Shown here piece after piece: positions 1 through 8,562 of a stretch of 64,000 bases of DNA (position 1 is the first letter of the stretch; each line of letters starts with the position of its first letter). This DNA comes from Cedecea neteri (GTDB taxonomy: Bacteria; Pseudomonadota; Gammaproteobacteria; Enterobacterales; Enterobacteriaceae): contig NZ_CP009458.1 of NCBI RefSeq assembly GCF_000758305.1, forward strand, positions 4,340,001-4,404,000, written 5' to 3'. The translations under genes were made by a program, and so were the position numbers. The notes under the pieces were generated by a model that was not told the origin of the DNA, made no database searches, and worked only from the letters and a program-made list of their open reading frames with translations.

Positions 1-36
1 TTTTTCGCTGAGTTAAAAACCTAGCATTAACATAAA

Positions 37-1311
37 TCATTTAATATCCGACACCCGATAAGCGTAACATTGAAATAAGAATAATGAATAAAATAGAATA
101 AACCTGAATGGCAATGTAAATAACATTGATGCAATAATATACATTAAAATAACAAACAGAATTTTGTTTGACTTTATTTTACTTGCTAACAGAAGGACAT
201 ATGTAACGAAAATAAATAAGCCTGGCAATCCAAATGTAAGAATGACAAAGCTTAATACATCTTTTGGAGCAAAACTATCAAAAGCAGTTGCGTCATACGA
301 AGAAAGGTAAGACTGCATTTCATTGCAATTAACATTCAGGTCGGAGAGTGCATGACAATAGTCAGCAATGAATGGTCCTAAGGTGCTTTTAAAACCATAA
401 AACCCACTACCAAATGGATAATCACTCATGTGCCAGAAACTGACAACAGGGAAGCCAAGGCGGGTAACATAAGTCATTGTTGCAGCATTAGATGAATGCT
501 CAGCTACAAAGGCAAAAAAATCATGGTAAATAAAAGCCAGACTCGAAAAAAGGATAATTAAAGATAAAGGAATTAACTGGTAAGTGTAATTAAACAAACC
601 CTTTACTTTAAACAAATAAATCAGAGCCAGAAGAACTGGTATTATCAAAAAAGAAAACTTCGCCCCTGAAATATATGTTGCCAGAGCAAATATCAAAGCC
701 AGTGGCAACCTATATCTTTGAGTTGAGAATATAACCATTAAAAACATTAAGCCATAAAAATATCCATTTAAACTTGGTTCCGCAAAAGTTCCAGCAAATC
801 GAAAATTCTCATCATATAGCCATGCTCCTCCGAGCACTTTCACATGAAAACCGTGCATGGCCATAAAATATAAAACTAACGCTATCCCCAAACATACAGT
901 AGAAATTTTAAGAGAGAACTTATAAATATTGAAATTAGCTTCGAGCTTCTGTGCGTAGAAAAAAATAACAAACCAAAGACACAAATTTAATACAAATGCT
1001 AACGTTTTATCATAATCACCATCATGGTACCAGGCACCCATCGCAGCACCTAAAATAAGCACTATTGAAAACAATGATACATAGAAAATTTTTATGCTAT
1101 GTATTTTGAAGATAATTAATAAAACAAGAACCAACAAGATTTTCAGACCAAAATCGGCAATGCTTGACAGCCCCTTCATCAATCCAATCTGTGAGAAATC
1201 AACCCCACTAAAAAGGGAGTTTACTAATAACAAACCAATAAGAAGCTTGACAATAAAAACTGTCGTTATATTAAATTTATTAACATCTGTTGTATTGAAA
1301 GTTTCGATCAC
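37..1311 (-). CDS. wzy: Putative O-antigen polymerase (Wzy-like)
   Basis: 424-residue, strongly hydrophobic protein with about ten predicted membrane segments. A long hydrophilic stretch around residues 270-345, rich in Asp, Ser and Cys, lies between late membrane segments and would be the large periplasmic loop typical of Wzy. Wzy polymerases join undecaprenyl-linked O units in the periplasm. They are poorly conserved in sequence, so the call rests on topology, size and position in an rml/wzx cluster rather than on a motif. The start is GTG with only a weak AAGAGA upstream, so the true start is uncertain. It is the last gene visible before the left edge, 58 bp downstream of the glycosyltransferase. 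Codon use is AT-rich like the rest of the O-antigen block. An O-antigen ligase is the main alternative, but ligases normally lie in the waa locus. Confidence 0.72.
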   Translation of the reverse strand: MIETFNTTDVNKFNITTVFIVKLLIGLLLVNSLFSGVDFSQIGLMKGLSSIADFGLKILLVLVLLIIFKIHSIKIFYVSLFSIVLILGAAMGAWYHDGDYDKTLAFVLNLCLWFVIFFYAQKLEANFNIYKFSLKISTVCLGIALVLYFMAMHGFHVKVLGGAWLYDENFRFAGTFAEPSLNGYFYGLMFLMVIFSTQRYRLPLALIFALATYISGAKFSFLIIPVLLALIYLFKVKGLFNYTYQLIPLSLIILFSSLAFIYHDFFAFVAEHSSNAATMTYVTRLGFPVVSFWHMSDYPFGSGFYGFKSTLGPFIADYCHALSDLNVNCNEMQSYLSSYDATAFDSFAPKDVLSFVILTFGLPGLFIFVTYVLLLASKIKSNKILFVILMYIIASMLFTLPFRFILFYSLFLFQCYAYRVSDIK

Positions 1312-1369
1312 AGTGTTCTCTTAACTCTGTTATTTTTATTGACCAAAATTAAATAGCATGGGATATAAT

Positions 1370-2263
1370 TTATTTTTTAAGTGTTAGCCCATCAACTATA
1401 CCTTTAAGAAAAGCCTTGTAAACTTTAAAAGATGTTTTACGATATAATGGATAAATTAAACGCGTCATAATAGTAAAAATCACACTTAAATAAGAATACG
1501 GTGACCCAATGTTTTTGCGCGCAAAAAATATACGATTGCGAGTTAGGTAGTATGCACCAAACAGGCTCAGCCCGCCCCCTGTTGAAGTGCTAACTTTATG
1601 GAAAACTAACGGCTCGTTTAGCATTTTGACGCTAATATCAGCATTATTAGCTCGATACAAAAAATCCGTATCGTCGTAATAAGCAAAGTACCGGCTATCC
1701 ATATACCCAATAGTGTAAAAAACAGTTCTGTGTACTAGTAAAAAACAGGTTGGTGCATAATCACATTTATCTGGTACGTTCGTATAAATTTCATCATAAT
1801 CTGTTCCTTCAAATAAATGTGGTGCTGTTGCTTTTTTCTTATTAAAGAAAGCACCTGCGTACCATACCTTTTTTTCAGGATAGCTAAGTATAACCGGTGA
1901 AACAAGCTTACATTCACTCTGCTCAGCCAAATCGACCATTTTACTAAGGGTGTTTTCCATGTTGAATATAAGGTCGTTATTTGTTAGCAAAACATATTCA
2001 CAACCATCCAGAAGAGCCTGTTCGATCCCCTGATTGTTGGCTTGAGCCACCCCAACATTATTCCCTTCATTACTTATGAAAGTGTATTTTGTTTCTTTGC
2101 TATCGAGTAGCTGTTGCGTTAAATTCAAAGACTCATGATTAGTACTATTATCTATAATATAAAGATGTTTATTCCCATAAGTTTGCTTTTCCACACTCGA
2201 GTAAAAATCAGACAAAACAGCTGGGGAATTAAATAGAACAGTGACAAGCCCAATTTTCTTCAC
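1370..2263 (-). CDS. Family 2 glycosyltransferase, O-antigen assembly
   Basis: 297-residue GT-A fold glycosyltransferase. The N-terminus (KIGLVTVLFNSP) is the usual first beta strand of family 2 enzymes. A mid-protein LLTNNDLIF segment is in the nucleotide-sugar/metal-binding position, and YYDDTDFLYRA near residue 200 matches the conserved E/DD-x-D-x-x-R region of rhamnosyltransferase-like GT2 enzymes. It would add one sugar to the lipid-linked O unit on the cytoplasmic face. The neighbouring rml genes make a dTDP-6-deoxyhexose a plausible donor, but donor and acceptor cannot be read from the sequence. The start is GTG, preceded by GGTGA at a suitable distance. It lies 18 bp after wzx and is probably co-transcribed. 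Confidence 0.8.
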   Translation of the reverse strand: MKKIGLVTVLFNSPAVLSDFYSSVEKQTYGNKHLYIIDNSTNHESLNLTQQLLDSKETKYTFISNEGNNVGVAQANNQGIEQALLDGCEYVLLTNNDLIFNMENTLSKMVDLAEQSECKLVSPVILSYPEKKVWYAGAFFNKKKATAPHLFEGTDYDEIYTNVPDKCDYAPTCFLLVHRTVFYTIGYMDSRYFAYYDDTDFLYRANNADISVKMLNEPLVFHKVSTSTGGGLSLFGAYYLTRNRIFFARKNIGSPYSYLSVIFTIMTRLIYPLYRKTSFKVYKAFLKGIVDGLTLKK

Positions 2264-2281
2264 AATTTCACCATAAAAAAA

Positions 2282-3739
2282 TTAATATTCATTAAGCAGA
2301 GTTTTAATACTTTTTGCCTGTTTTACTATCAATGCCACAAATCCCAAAGCACACACTAATTGCATTGAATAGATAATTCGATGTACCACCATTGATTCCG
2401 TCATGACTAAGCTAATTAAACATACTATAATCATCAACGGTATAAGCAAGTATGAAATAAAGATGGAATTAGATTTGGTTTCTCTTTCCGTTCGATATTT
2501 TAATGCGTAAACAAACATGATCAACATTCCTGATATGAACGTTGAATAAGCAATTCCAATAGCACCATAATGGCGAACAAAAAACAATGACAATGCGAAA
2601 TTGAGGACTCCCTCAATGACAGGAAAATAAGAAATAGACAACTGTTTTCCATATGAAACTAACATCAATCCATATGGAGCAGCCACCATCCTAATGAGAT
2701 AGGAGGCAAGCAGCAAAGAGAACAATATGTGTAATTTTTCAGCCTGCTCATAACCTAACCATACACCAAGAATGTGAATTGAAATAAACCAGGCAATGAA
2801 TACGCCAACGAACACAAGCATCGCAAATAGTAATGTTATTTTATCAACGAAAAGTTCAACATGTTGTCTCTTGCCTGAATTATTCATTCTAAGCATTGGT
2901 TGAATAATGGGATTAATCATTGCCCCAAGAATTCCGACCCCGGCATTAACCAAAGTCATCAGCACTGCAAATCCAGGAAGTTCAGCAAACGACAATTTTC
3001 CGACAGTAAAGGTGCCGATTCCAGAAATAAAAAATTGTGCAATATTCCACACTAGCAATCCGCTGAAAAAAACGATAATTTTTTTTAATAACTTTTTGTC
3101 ATAGGAAAAATTTATTTTTCCTTTATTATGCTGCGTTCGATACAAAATGAAAAATGCAAACTGATTAAGACCATTAACAATAAAATATCCCCATGCAATT
3201 ATATCAAGGCCATGATCAACGCTCATAAAAACTACACAGCCCAATATAATTTTAAAAATGACATTTACCCTGGCAGTAATGTCATTGCGTTCAATACCAG
3301 TAAAATAACCGATAAATGGCGCAGTTATGTTATTTATAACGAAAGAACCACCGATAAGAATAAATATAAGTTCTGCATTAGCAGTAGTGCTTTTAACTTC
3401 AGGGAAGATAGTGAAAAAGAATTGTGCTAAAATTAAAATAACACTAAAACATAATATACCAAGGAGTAGCGTAAAAATTAATGATTGGTACATTACCTTT
3501 TGTTGCTTCAGTGGTTCATTTAAATATAGTGAAATGAATCTTCCTACAGTGACCTGAATACCCAATCCCAAAACCCCAAAAAGTATCCCGACTTGCAGAG
3601 TTAGAGACCAAATTGAAAAATCTACTTTCGATAAGTTATGCAATAATACTGGCGATATTATTACACCAAGAATTACATTTGAAAAACCATTTATTATATT
3701 AGAAATTGAGTTTTTAATTAACCTTTTAAACCCACTCAT
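2282..3739 (-). CDS. wzx: O-antigen flippase Wzx
   Basis: 485-residue polytopic membrane protein with roughly twelve to fourteen hydrophobic segments and a basic N-terminus (MSGFKRLIKNS), as in polysaccharide exporters of the MOP/PST superfamily. It would flip undecaprenyl-pyrophosphate-linked O units across the inner membrane. A paired wzy-like gene lies two genes downstream and there are no ABC transporter genes, so a Wzx/Wzy-dependent O-antigen pathway is inferred. The gene starts with ATG, 3 bp after the reductase stop, so translation is probably coupled. Base composition is AT-rich and unlike the colanic acid flippase WzxC further right. The two exporters should serve different substrates. 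Confidence 0.85.
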   Translation of the reverse strand: MSGFKRLIKNSISNIINGFSNVILGVIISPVLLHNLSKVDFSIWSLTLQVGILFGVLGLGIQVTVGRFISLYLNEPLKQQKVMYQSLIFTLLLGILCFSVILILAQFFFTIFPEVKSTTANAELIFILIGGSFVINNITAPFIGYFTGIERNDITARVNVIFKIILGCVVFMSVDHGLDIIAWGYFIVNGLNQFAFFILYRTQHNKGKINFSYDKKLLKKIIVFFSGLLVWNIAQFFISGIGTFTVGKLSFAELPGFAVLMTLVNAGVGILGAMINPIIQPMLRMNNSGKRQHVELFVDKITLLFAMLVFVGVFIAWFISIHILGVWLGYEQAEKLHILFSLLLASYLIRMVAAPYGLMLVSYGKQLSISYFPVIEGVLNFALSLFFVRHYGAIGIAYSTFISGMLIMFVYALKYRTERETKSNSIFISYLLIPLMIIVCLISLVMTESMVVHRIIYSMQLVCALGFVALIVKQAKSIKTLLNEY

Positions 3740-3742
3740 AAA

Positions 3743-4564
3743 TTATGACGCCAATTCTTTTTTATAGCTTTCTATCATTAGCTTTAAATCATTCAATACA
3801 TGTTGGGGCTTAAATTTAGGATTAAGGGATGCCAATTTTTCTATATTTGTAACAGGAAACTCCTCACGCGGGAAACATCCCGTTTTCCAGTTTACGTTAC
3901 ATTCTGTTTCTTCCTGGATAACATCTGCAATTTCTTGCGCCGTAACATTAAAACCAGATGCAACATTATATATTTCTTTATTGGTAGTGTTATCGGCAAT
4001 CCATATACAAGACTCGGCAACGTCGCTTACTGATACATAATCCTTCGCATAATCAGGCGCGACAAACATATTTATTTCACCATCATTTATAGCGTTTCTT
4101 ATGATTGAAGGTAAAAACAACTTACTATTTAAAGCTAATCCGTAAACATTACTTGGTCTCACTACAGCAACATTGCAATCACTCTTGATGCATAATTCCT
4201 CAGCGACCAACTTAGTAAGGTTGAATAATTTTCTGTTATCACTTGTTGTAATAGTTAGATCATCTTTTTCACTCGAACCCGAATTATTCATATATACGCG
4301 GGTTGAAGAAATATAGACTAGTTTTTCAAACTCATAATGTTGCAAAACCTTTGCTAACAAAGTCGTGTTTGCTTCCAGTACCGAGAAATAACTATTTGCG
4401 CAATCTCCATTTCCTGCACAATAAATGACTTTCCCTAAGTTACCGCTGATTGAATCAAGTTCACTGCGATCAGGGATCGTAACATCATGCCCCCGACTTT
4501 CTAGTAATGAAACGATGTGCGAACCGATAAATCCACGCCCTCCGATTATGGTATACTTAGACAT
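3743..4564 (-). CDS. NAD-dependent nucleotide-sugar reductase/epimerase in the rmlD position, catalytic Tyr replaced
   Basis: 273-residue extended short-chain dehydrogenase. The Rossmann glycine motif GGRGFIGSH is near the N-terminus and the SST active-site segment (VYISSTRVY) is near residue 85. The YxxxK signature position reads F-N-L-T-K, with Phe114 in place of Tyr and Lys118 kept. It overlaps the end of rmlC by 8 bp. No standard rmlD is present in the window, so this enzyme is the candidate for reducing dTDP-4-dehydro-L-rhamnose. The product would be dTDP-L-rhamnose (RmlD-like) or its C4 epimer dTDP-6-deoxy-L-talose (Tll-like). It differs from classical RmlD, so I favour a Tll-like or divergent reductase. 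A C-terminal epimerase role or loss of activity through the Tyr to Phe change is also possible. The start is ATG. Confidence 0.7.
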   Translation of the reverse strand: MSKYTIIGGRGFIGSHIVSLLESRGHDVTIPDRSELDSISGNLGKVIYCAGNGDCANSYFSVLEANTTLLAKVLQHYEFEKLVYISSTRVYMNNSGSSEKDDLTITTSDNRKLFNLTKLVAEELCIKSDCNVAVVRPSNVYGLALNSKLFLPSIIRNAINDGEINMFVAPDYAKDYVSVSDVAESCIWIADNTTNKEIYNVASGFNVTAQEIADVIQEETECNVNWKTGCFPREEFPVTNIEKLASLNPKFKPQHVLNDLKLMIESYKKELAS

Positions 4565-5117
4565 TTCCCCACCCTTTTAGAATAAATTCTTTAATGTTAT
4601 CTAGTGTCGGCAATTCACCATCTTTTGCTGATATGATTGGATCTGTGACTGGCCATTCAATGTCTAAACAAGGGTCGTTCCATATTAATCCTCCTTCATC
4701 AGAGGGATCGTAGAAATCAGTACATTTGTATTGAAAATCAGCAAAATCGCTCAAAACGCAAAAACCGTGAGCAAATCCTGGAGGGATATAAAATTGTATT
4801 TTGTTTTCACCGCTTAATATAACCGATTCATGCTTACCAAAAGTTGGAGATCCTGGTCGAAGATCTACGGCAACATCGAAAACCTCACCGTTTGTGACCG
4901 TAACAAGCTTGCCTTGAGGTCTATTTTTTTGAAAATGAAGTCCACGTAAAACACCTTTTGAAGATCGGGAACGGTTGTCCTGAACAAATTCCTCGCGGAT
5001 GCCAATTTCTTTATAGCGAGTAGCATGATAGGACTCATAAAAGAAGCCTCGCTCATCTCCAAAAATCCTGGGGTTAATAATTAAGACACCATCAATTTTC
5101 GTATTAATAACTTTCAT
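4557..5117 (-). CDS. rmlC: dTDP-4-dehydrorhamnose 3,5-epimerase
   Basis: Converts dTDP-4-dehydro-6-deoxy-D-glucose to dTDP-4-dehydro-L-rhamnose in the cytoplasm. The cupin-fold hallmarks are visible: FGDERGFFYES near the N-terminus, the active-site segment GVLRGLHFQ, FDVAVDLRPGSPTFG, and IPPGFAHGF, together carrying the catalytic His and Asp. I chose ATG at 5117 (186 aa; MKVINTKIDG) over a GTG at 5132. RmlC proteins usually start at this point and the 5132 codon lies against the rmlA stop. The order rmlB-rmlA-rmlC differs from the common rmlBDAC order, and rmlD is missing. The gene overlaps the following reductase by 8 bp. Confidence 0.95.
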   Translation of the reverse strand: MKVINTKIDGVLIINPRIFGDERGFFYESYHATRYKEIGIREEFVQDNRSRSSKGVLRGLHFQKNRPQGKLVTVTNGEVFDVAVDLRPGSPTFGKHESVILSGENKIQFYIPPGFAHGFCVLSDFADFQYKCTDFYDPSDEGGLIWNDPCLDIEWPVTDPIISAKDGELPTLDNIKEFILKGWGNV

Positions 5118-5132
5118 TATATCGAAGCTCAC

Positions 5133-5996
5133 TTACTTGATCAGACTTAAAAGATAATTGCCATAGCCAGTTTTAGACAGTGAATTTCCAATTTTTCTAA
5201 TAGTTTCTTTATCTAACCAGCCTTGGTTGTAGGCAATTTCCTCAAGGCAAGCAATTTTAAAGCCCTGACGTTTTTCAACAGTTTGGACAAATTGAGAAGC
5301 TTCTAGCAAAGAATCATGCGTACCTGTATCAAGCCATGCAAAACCGCGGCCTAGTTGCTCAACATTCAGTTGCCCCAGTTCTAAATATTTTTGATTAATA
5401 CTGGTTATTTCTAACTCACCGCGCTCCGAAGGCTCTACATTTTTAGCGATATTAACAACTCTATTATCATAGAAGTAAAGGCCAGTCACGGCCCAGTTAG
5501 ATTTTGGTTGCTTGGGTTTTTCTTCAATGGATAGTGCTTTGAAGTTTTCATCAAATTCAACCACGCCAAAACGCTCTGGGTCCATAACTTTGTAGCCGAA
5601 CACTGTTGCGCCAGATATATTCTCTACTGCATGTCTTAGCTGTTTTCCAAATGACTGGCCAAAGAAAATATTATCACCAAGCACCAGGCAGACATCATCA
5701 TTTCCAATAAAATCCTCTCCTAGTATAAAGGCTTGAGCAAGACCATCGGGAGAGGGTTGAACTTTATAGCTAATATTAATACCAAACCGTGTTCCATCTC
5801 CGAGAATTCGCCTAAAACTATCCTGATCCTCTGGCGTTGTTATAAGCAAAATATCTCGTATACCCGCTAACATTAATACTGATAGCGGGTAATAAATCAT
5901 TGGTTTATCATATATTGGCAGAAGCTGTTTAGACGTACCCAGTGTAATAGGATGTAATCGTGAACCCGAGCCACCAGCTAAAATAATCCCTTTCAT
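5133..5996 (-). CDS. rmlA: Glucose-1-phosphate thymidylyltransferase
   Basis: Makes dTDP-glucose from dTTP and glucose 1-phosphate, the first step of dTDP-deoxysugar synthesis. The nucleotidyltransferase signature [11 protein letters not shown] followed by [18 protein letters not shown] occupies residues 8-40. Later landmarks are [33 protein letters not shown] and [16 protein letters not shown]. The start at 5996 (MKGIILAGG, 287 aa) gives the usual family length; an in-frame extension to 6029 would run into rmlB. The ATG overlaps the rmlB stop as TAATG, so translation is coupled. Confidence 0.96.
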   Translation of the reverse strand: MKGIILAGGSGSRLHPITLGTSKQLLPIYDKPMIYYPLSVLMLAGIRDILLITTPEDQDSFRRILGDGTRFGINISYKVQPSPDGLAQAFILGEDFIGNDDVCLVLGDNIFFGQSFGKQLRHAVENISGATVFGYKVMDPERFGVVEFDENFKALSIEEKPKQPKSNWAVTGLYFYDNRVVNIAKNVEPSERGELEITSINQKYLELGQLNVEQLGRGFAWLDTGTHDSLLEASQFVQTVEKRQGFKIACLEEIAYNQGWLDKETIRKIGNSLSKTGYGNYLLSLIK

Positions 5997-7081
5997 TATT
6001 TTTTTTCTCCGTATTGTTCGGCTAACCATGTAGTGTACGAGCCGTTTTTCACATTACTAATCCACTGCTGGTTAGCCAAATACCACTCTACTGTTTTACG
6101 AATACCAGATTCAAAGGTTTCCTGGGGTTTCCAGCCAAGCTCTTTTGAAATTTTATCAGCATTGATAGCATAACGACGGTCGTGTCCGGGGCGATCGGCG
6201 ACATAGGAAATTTGTTCTCGGTAAGAATTTTCTTTCGGTACTATTTCATCAAGAAGATCGCAGATTGTATGTACAACCTCAATATTTTTCTTTTCGTTAT
6301 GGCCGCCTATATTATAGGTTTCACCAATCTGCCCCTCCGTTACAACCTTATAGAGTGCACGAGCATGATCTTCGACATACAACCAGTCACGAATCTGATC
6401 GCCTTTGCCATATATTGGAAGAGGTTTACCCTCAAGGGCGTTTAGAATGACTAATGGAATCAATTTCTCAGGAAAATGGCACGGACCATAATTATTCGAA
6501 CAATTGGTGACCACAGTAGGTAAACCATAAGTACGGTGCCATGCACGAACCAAATGATCGCTAGACGCTTTTGATGCCGAGTATGGGCTACTCGGTGCAT
6601 AAGCAGTAGTTTCAGTAAATAACGGCAACGCTTCTCTATTTTCAACGTCATCAGGATGAGGAAGGTCACCATAAACTTCATCCGTTGAAATGTGATGAAA
6701 TCTAAAGACAGACTTCTTCTCTACAGGAAGTTGAGACCAATAGAAACGCGCGGCTTCAAGTAAAACATAAGTACCAACAACGTTAGTTTCGATAAAATCT
6801 GCTGGCCCAGTGATAGAGCGATCAACATGGCTTTCAGCTGCCAAATGCATGATTGCATCAGGCTGATGTTCACTTAGTATACGTGCCATATTTTTCGCAT
6901 CGCAGATATCTGCATGCTCAAAACTATAGCGGTCGCTCTTTTCGACCGCCTTAAGTGATTCAAGGTTTCCCGCGTAGGTCAACTTATCAACATTTACAAC
7001 CGAATCTGTCGTGTGATTAATAATATGTCTTACGACTGCAGAACCAATAAATCCGGCACCACCAGTAACTAATATTTTCAT
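5996..7081 (-). CDS. rmlB: dTDP-glucose 4,6-dehydratase
   Basis: Oxidises, dehydrates and reduces dTDP-glucose to dTDP-4-dehydro-6-deoxy-D-glucose using bound NAD. The N-terminal TGGAGFIGS Rossmann motif, the active-site STDEVYGD (catalytic Asp-Glu pair) and the YSASK signature with Tyr and Lys are all intact. [15 protein letters not shown] and [12 protein letters not shown] are further family landmarks. Length is 361 aa from ATG 7081; the codon before it is TTG and an unlikely start. It is the first of the rml genes in the transcript. It follows the acyltransferase pair with a gap of about 47 bp and is AT-rich, like the other O-antigen genes. Confidence 0.96.
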   Translation of the reverse strand: MKILVTGGAGFIGSAVVRHIINHTTDSVVNVDKLTYAGNLESLKAVEKSDRYSFEHADICDAKNMARILSEHQPDAIMHLAAESHVDRSITGPADFIETNVVGTYVLLEAARFYWSQLPVEKKSVFRFHHISTDEVYGDLPHPDDVENREALPLFTETTAYAPSSPYSASKASSDHLVRAWHRTYGLPTVVTNCSNNYGPCHFPEKLIPLVILNALEGKPLPIYGKGDQIRDWLYVEDHARALYKVVTEGQIGETYNIGGHNEKKNIEVVHTICDLLDEIVPKENSYREQISYVADRPGHDRRYAINADKISKELGWKPQETFESGIRKTVEWYLANQQWISNVKNGSYTTWLAEQYGEKK

Positions 7082-7128
7082 CAATATCTCTTCAAAAATT
7101 TAAGTGTTTGGCGCAAACAGCTTTCTCA

Positions 7129-7719
7129 TCAAGATGCAATGTTTATCCATTCATTATCTTCAAATGAGAAACGCTTGATTATTTTAGCGGGTATACCTGC
7201 AACCACAGAATAGTCTGGAATAGATCGGGTAACAACCGCTCCGGCCCCCACAACACAATGTTTACCAATAGTGACGCCAGGTGAAATATGAGATCCAAAA
7301 CCAATAAATGTGCCATCACCAATTATCACAGGCTGGGCAACATTTGATATGCGTTGGCCGATCTTTGTTTTATCGTTAATATCTTCATATGGATGACTAA
7401 CATCGACAATTGAGCAGTTTCCGGTAATAGTCACATTGTCACCTATCGAGACTCTTACACGCCCAATAATATGACAATTTTGTTCAATATTAACATTATC
7501 ACCAATACTTATAACTACATCATTTTGTGGGTCGACGACTTCTAGTCTAAGGCCATCTCTGATTAAGACCCCTCGACCTATTTCTATATATTTCGGATTA
7601 ACTATAAGCATTGGTGAAATAATTCTGCTTTTACTACCAAATGATTTCATACAAAACTTATATATTACCTGAGAGTGCAATAATTGGAGTAAACTAACAG
7701 CTTTTTTAATTAACATCAT
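7129..7719 (-). CDS. Hexapeptide-repeat acyltransferase (putative O-antigen acetyltransferase), second of a pair
   Basis: About 196 residues. From residue 45 on it consists of left-handed beta-helix hexapeptide repeats such as IGDNVNIEQNCHIIGRV and IGDNVTITGNC. It ends in the GVTIGKHCVVGAGAVVTRS and VVAGIPAKIIKRF segments typical of the LbH family related to maltose, galactoside and serine O-acetyltransferases. Enzymes of this type usually move acetyl from acetyl-CoA to a sugar hydroxyl. The O antigen is the likely acceptor, given the position as second gene of the cluster. I chose the ATG pair at 7719/7716, which overlaps the end of the upstream acyltransferase by about 14 bp; the GTG-type extension to 7743 is less likely. 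Substrate unknown. Confidence 0.72.
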   Translation of the reverse strand: MMLIKKAVSLLQLLHSQVIYKFCMKSFGSKSRIISPMLIVNPKYIEIGRGVLIRDGLRLEVVDPQNDVVISIGDNVNIEQNCHIIGRVRVSIGDNVTITGNCSIVDVSHPYEDINDKTKIGQRISNVAQPVIIGDGTFIGFGSHISPGVTIGKHCVVGAGAVVTRSIPDYSVVAGIPAKIIKRFSFEDNEWINIAS

Positions 7720-8224
7720 TAGTTTCCCATTGGTGCAAGTCATGATTATATTTCTTTATTACTTTCGCTGGATTTCCTGCAACAATGCAAAAACCGGGGA
7801 AAGACTTTGTAACAACAGCGCCTGCACCTACAATTGTCCAATCACCCAATATAACTCCCGGTAATATTTTGGCATTGAAACCAACAAAGACATTCTCGCC
7901 AAGAACTATTTCACCTTTATCCGTATCTTGTTGCGAAAGAATAGGTCCTTTTCCAGGATCGATGCCATGTGCCATGCTACTTATATAAACATAATCGCTG
8001 ATCACACAATTTTTTGATATGACAATTTTTGAAGCAGTATGAATATTAACTTCTCGTCCGATATATACACCATCATGTATAAATAAACCCTTGCCTTTTT
8101 CAGTAGTTCTAACGATTAGGGTTGGGTTCTTATGAATAAAAGTGTTTTTGCCTACATGAATTTTATTTCTGAATTTTGTGAATAGTTTTAATTTTAATAG
8201 ACACTGATTGAAAAAACCTATCAT
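7706..8224 (-). CDS. Hexapeptide-repeat acyltransferase (putative O-antigen acetyltransferase), first of a pair
   Basis: 172 residues from ATG 8224; a GTG two codons upstream is the alternative start. Left-handed beta-helix hexapeptide repeats begin near residue 20 (IHVGKNTFIHKNPTL) and continue to the C-terminal GDWTIVGAGAVVTKSFPGFCIVAGNPAKVIKKY. A loop carrying a probable catalytic His (SMAHGIDPG) is present. The protein resembles WcaF- and WbbJ-type acetyltransferases. It is the first gene after the JUMPStart element, about 50 bp from it, and overlaps the next acyltransferase. Likely role: O-acetylation of an O-antigen sugar in the cytoplasm. The AT-rich composition begins here, marking the boundary with the conserved galF side. 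Confidence 0.74.
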   Translation of the reverse strand: MIGFFNQCLLKLKLFTKFRNKIHVGKNTFIHKNPTLIVRTTEKGKGLFIHDGVYIGREVNIHTASKIVISKNCVISDYVYISSMAHGIDPGKGPILSQQDTDKGEIVLGENVFVGFNAKILPGVILGDWTIVGAGAVVTKSFPGFCIVAGNPAKVIKKYNHDLHQWETNDVN

Positions 8225-8275
8225 GTACACCCCATCACAACTTTACATAAGGAAAATTTTACTTTTTCGATCAAC

Positions 8276-8314
8276 CACGCTACCGCCCCTGGCTCAACAG
8301 CTACCAGCACACTG
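8276..8314 (-). promoter_or_regulatory. JUMPStart element with ops site, O-antigen operon leader
   Basis: Read on the minus strand the 39 bp end in GGCGGTAGCGTG (8276-8287), the ops sequence at which RfaH is recruited to RNA polymerase. They also contain the upstream CTGGTAGCTGTTGAGCCAG part of JUMPStart. The element sits in the untranslated leader about 50 bp before the first O-antigen gene. By established knowledge RfaH recruitment here suppresses termination along long surface-polysaccharide operons. Confidence 0.93.
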
Positions 8315-8367
8315 TAAACATAGGCAATAGGCGTACCTTCCGGTACGGCATCTAAGAAATCGCCACA

Positions 8368-8395
8368 ATTTTATATTTCATACTGCAATTCTCAA
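8368..8395 (-). promoter_or_regulatory. Putative sigma-70 promoter of the O-antigen operon
   Basis: On the minus strand TTGAGA (8390-8395) is followed after 16 bp by TAAAAT (8368-8373). It points into the O-antigen cluster and would start transcription near 8361, just upstream of JUMPStart. The rest of 8315-8562 holds no gene I can support. The galF stop is followed by a short TAAAGCA/TGCTTTA inverted repeat without a T-run. Promoter assignment is by motif only. Confidence 0.45.
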
Positions 8396-8562
8396 GGAAG
8401 ATCTTCGGTCTGTACAAGCCGCCAAAAAGATGGTAACACCTTGAAAAACATAATCATTAACAAAGCAAAAACGGCGGCTTATCGTTCAACGTCTATCTCA
8501 GACTGAACGCTATGCCACCGTTTACCGCGCTCTCCTCCATGACAGCGACTTAAAGCAGGAAC

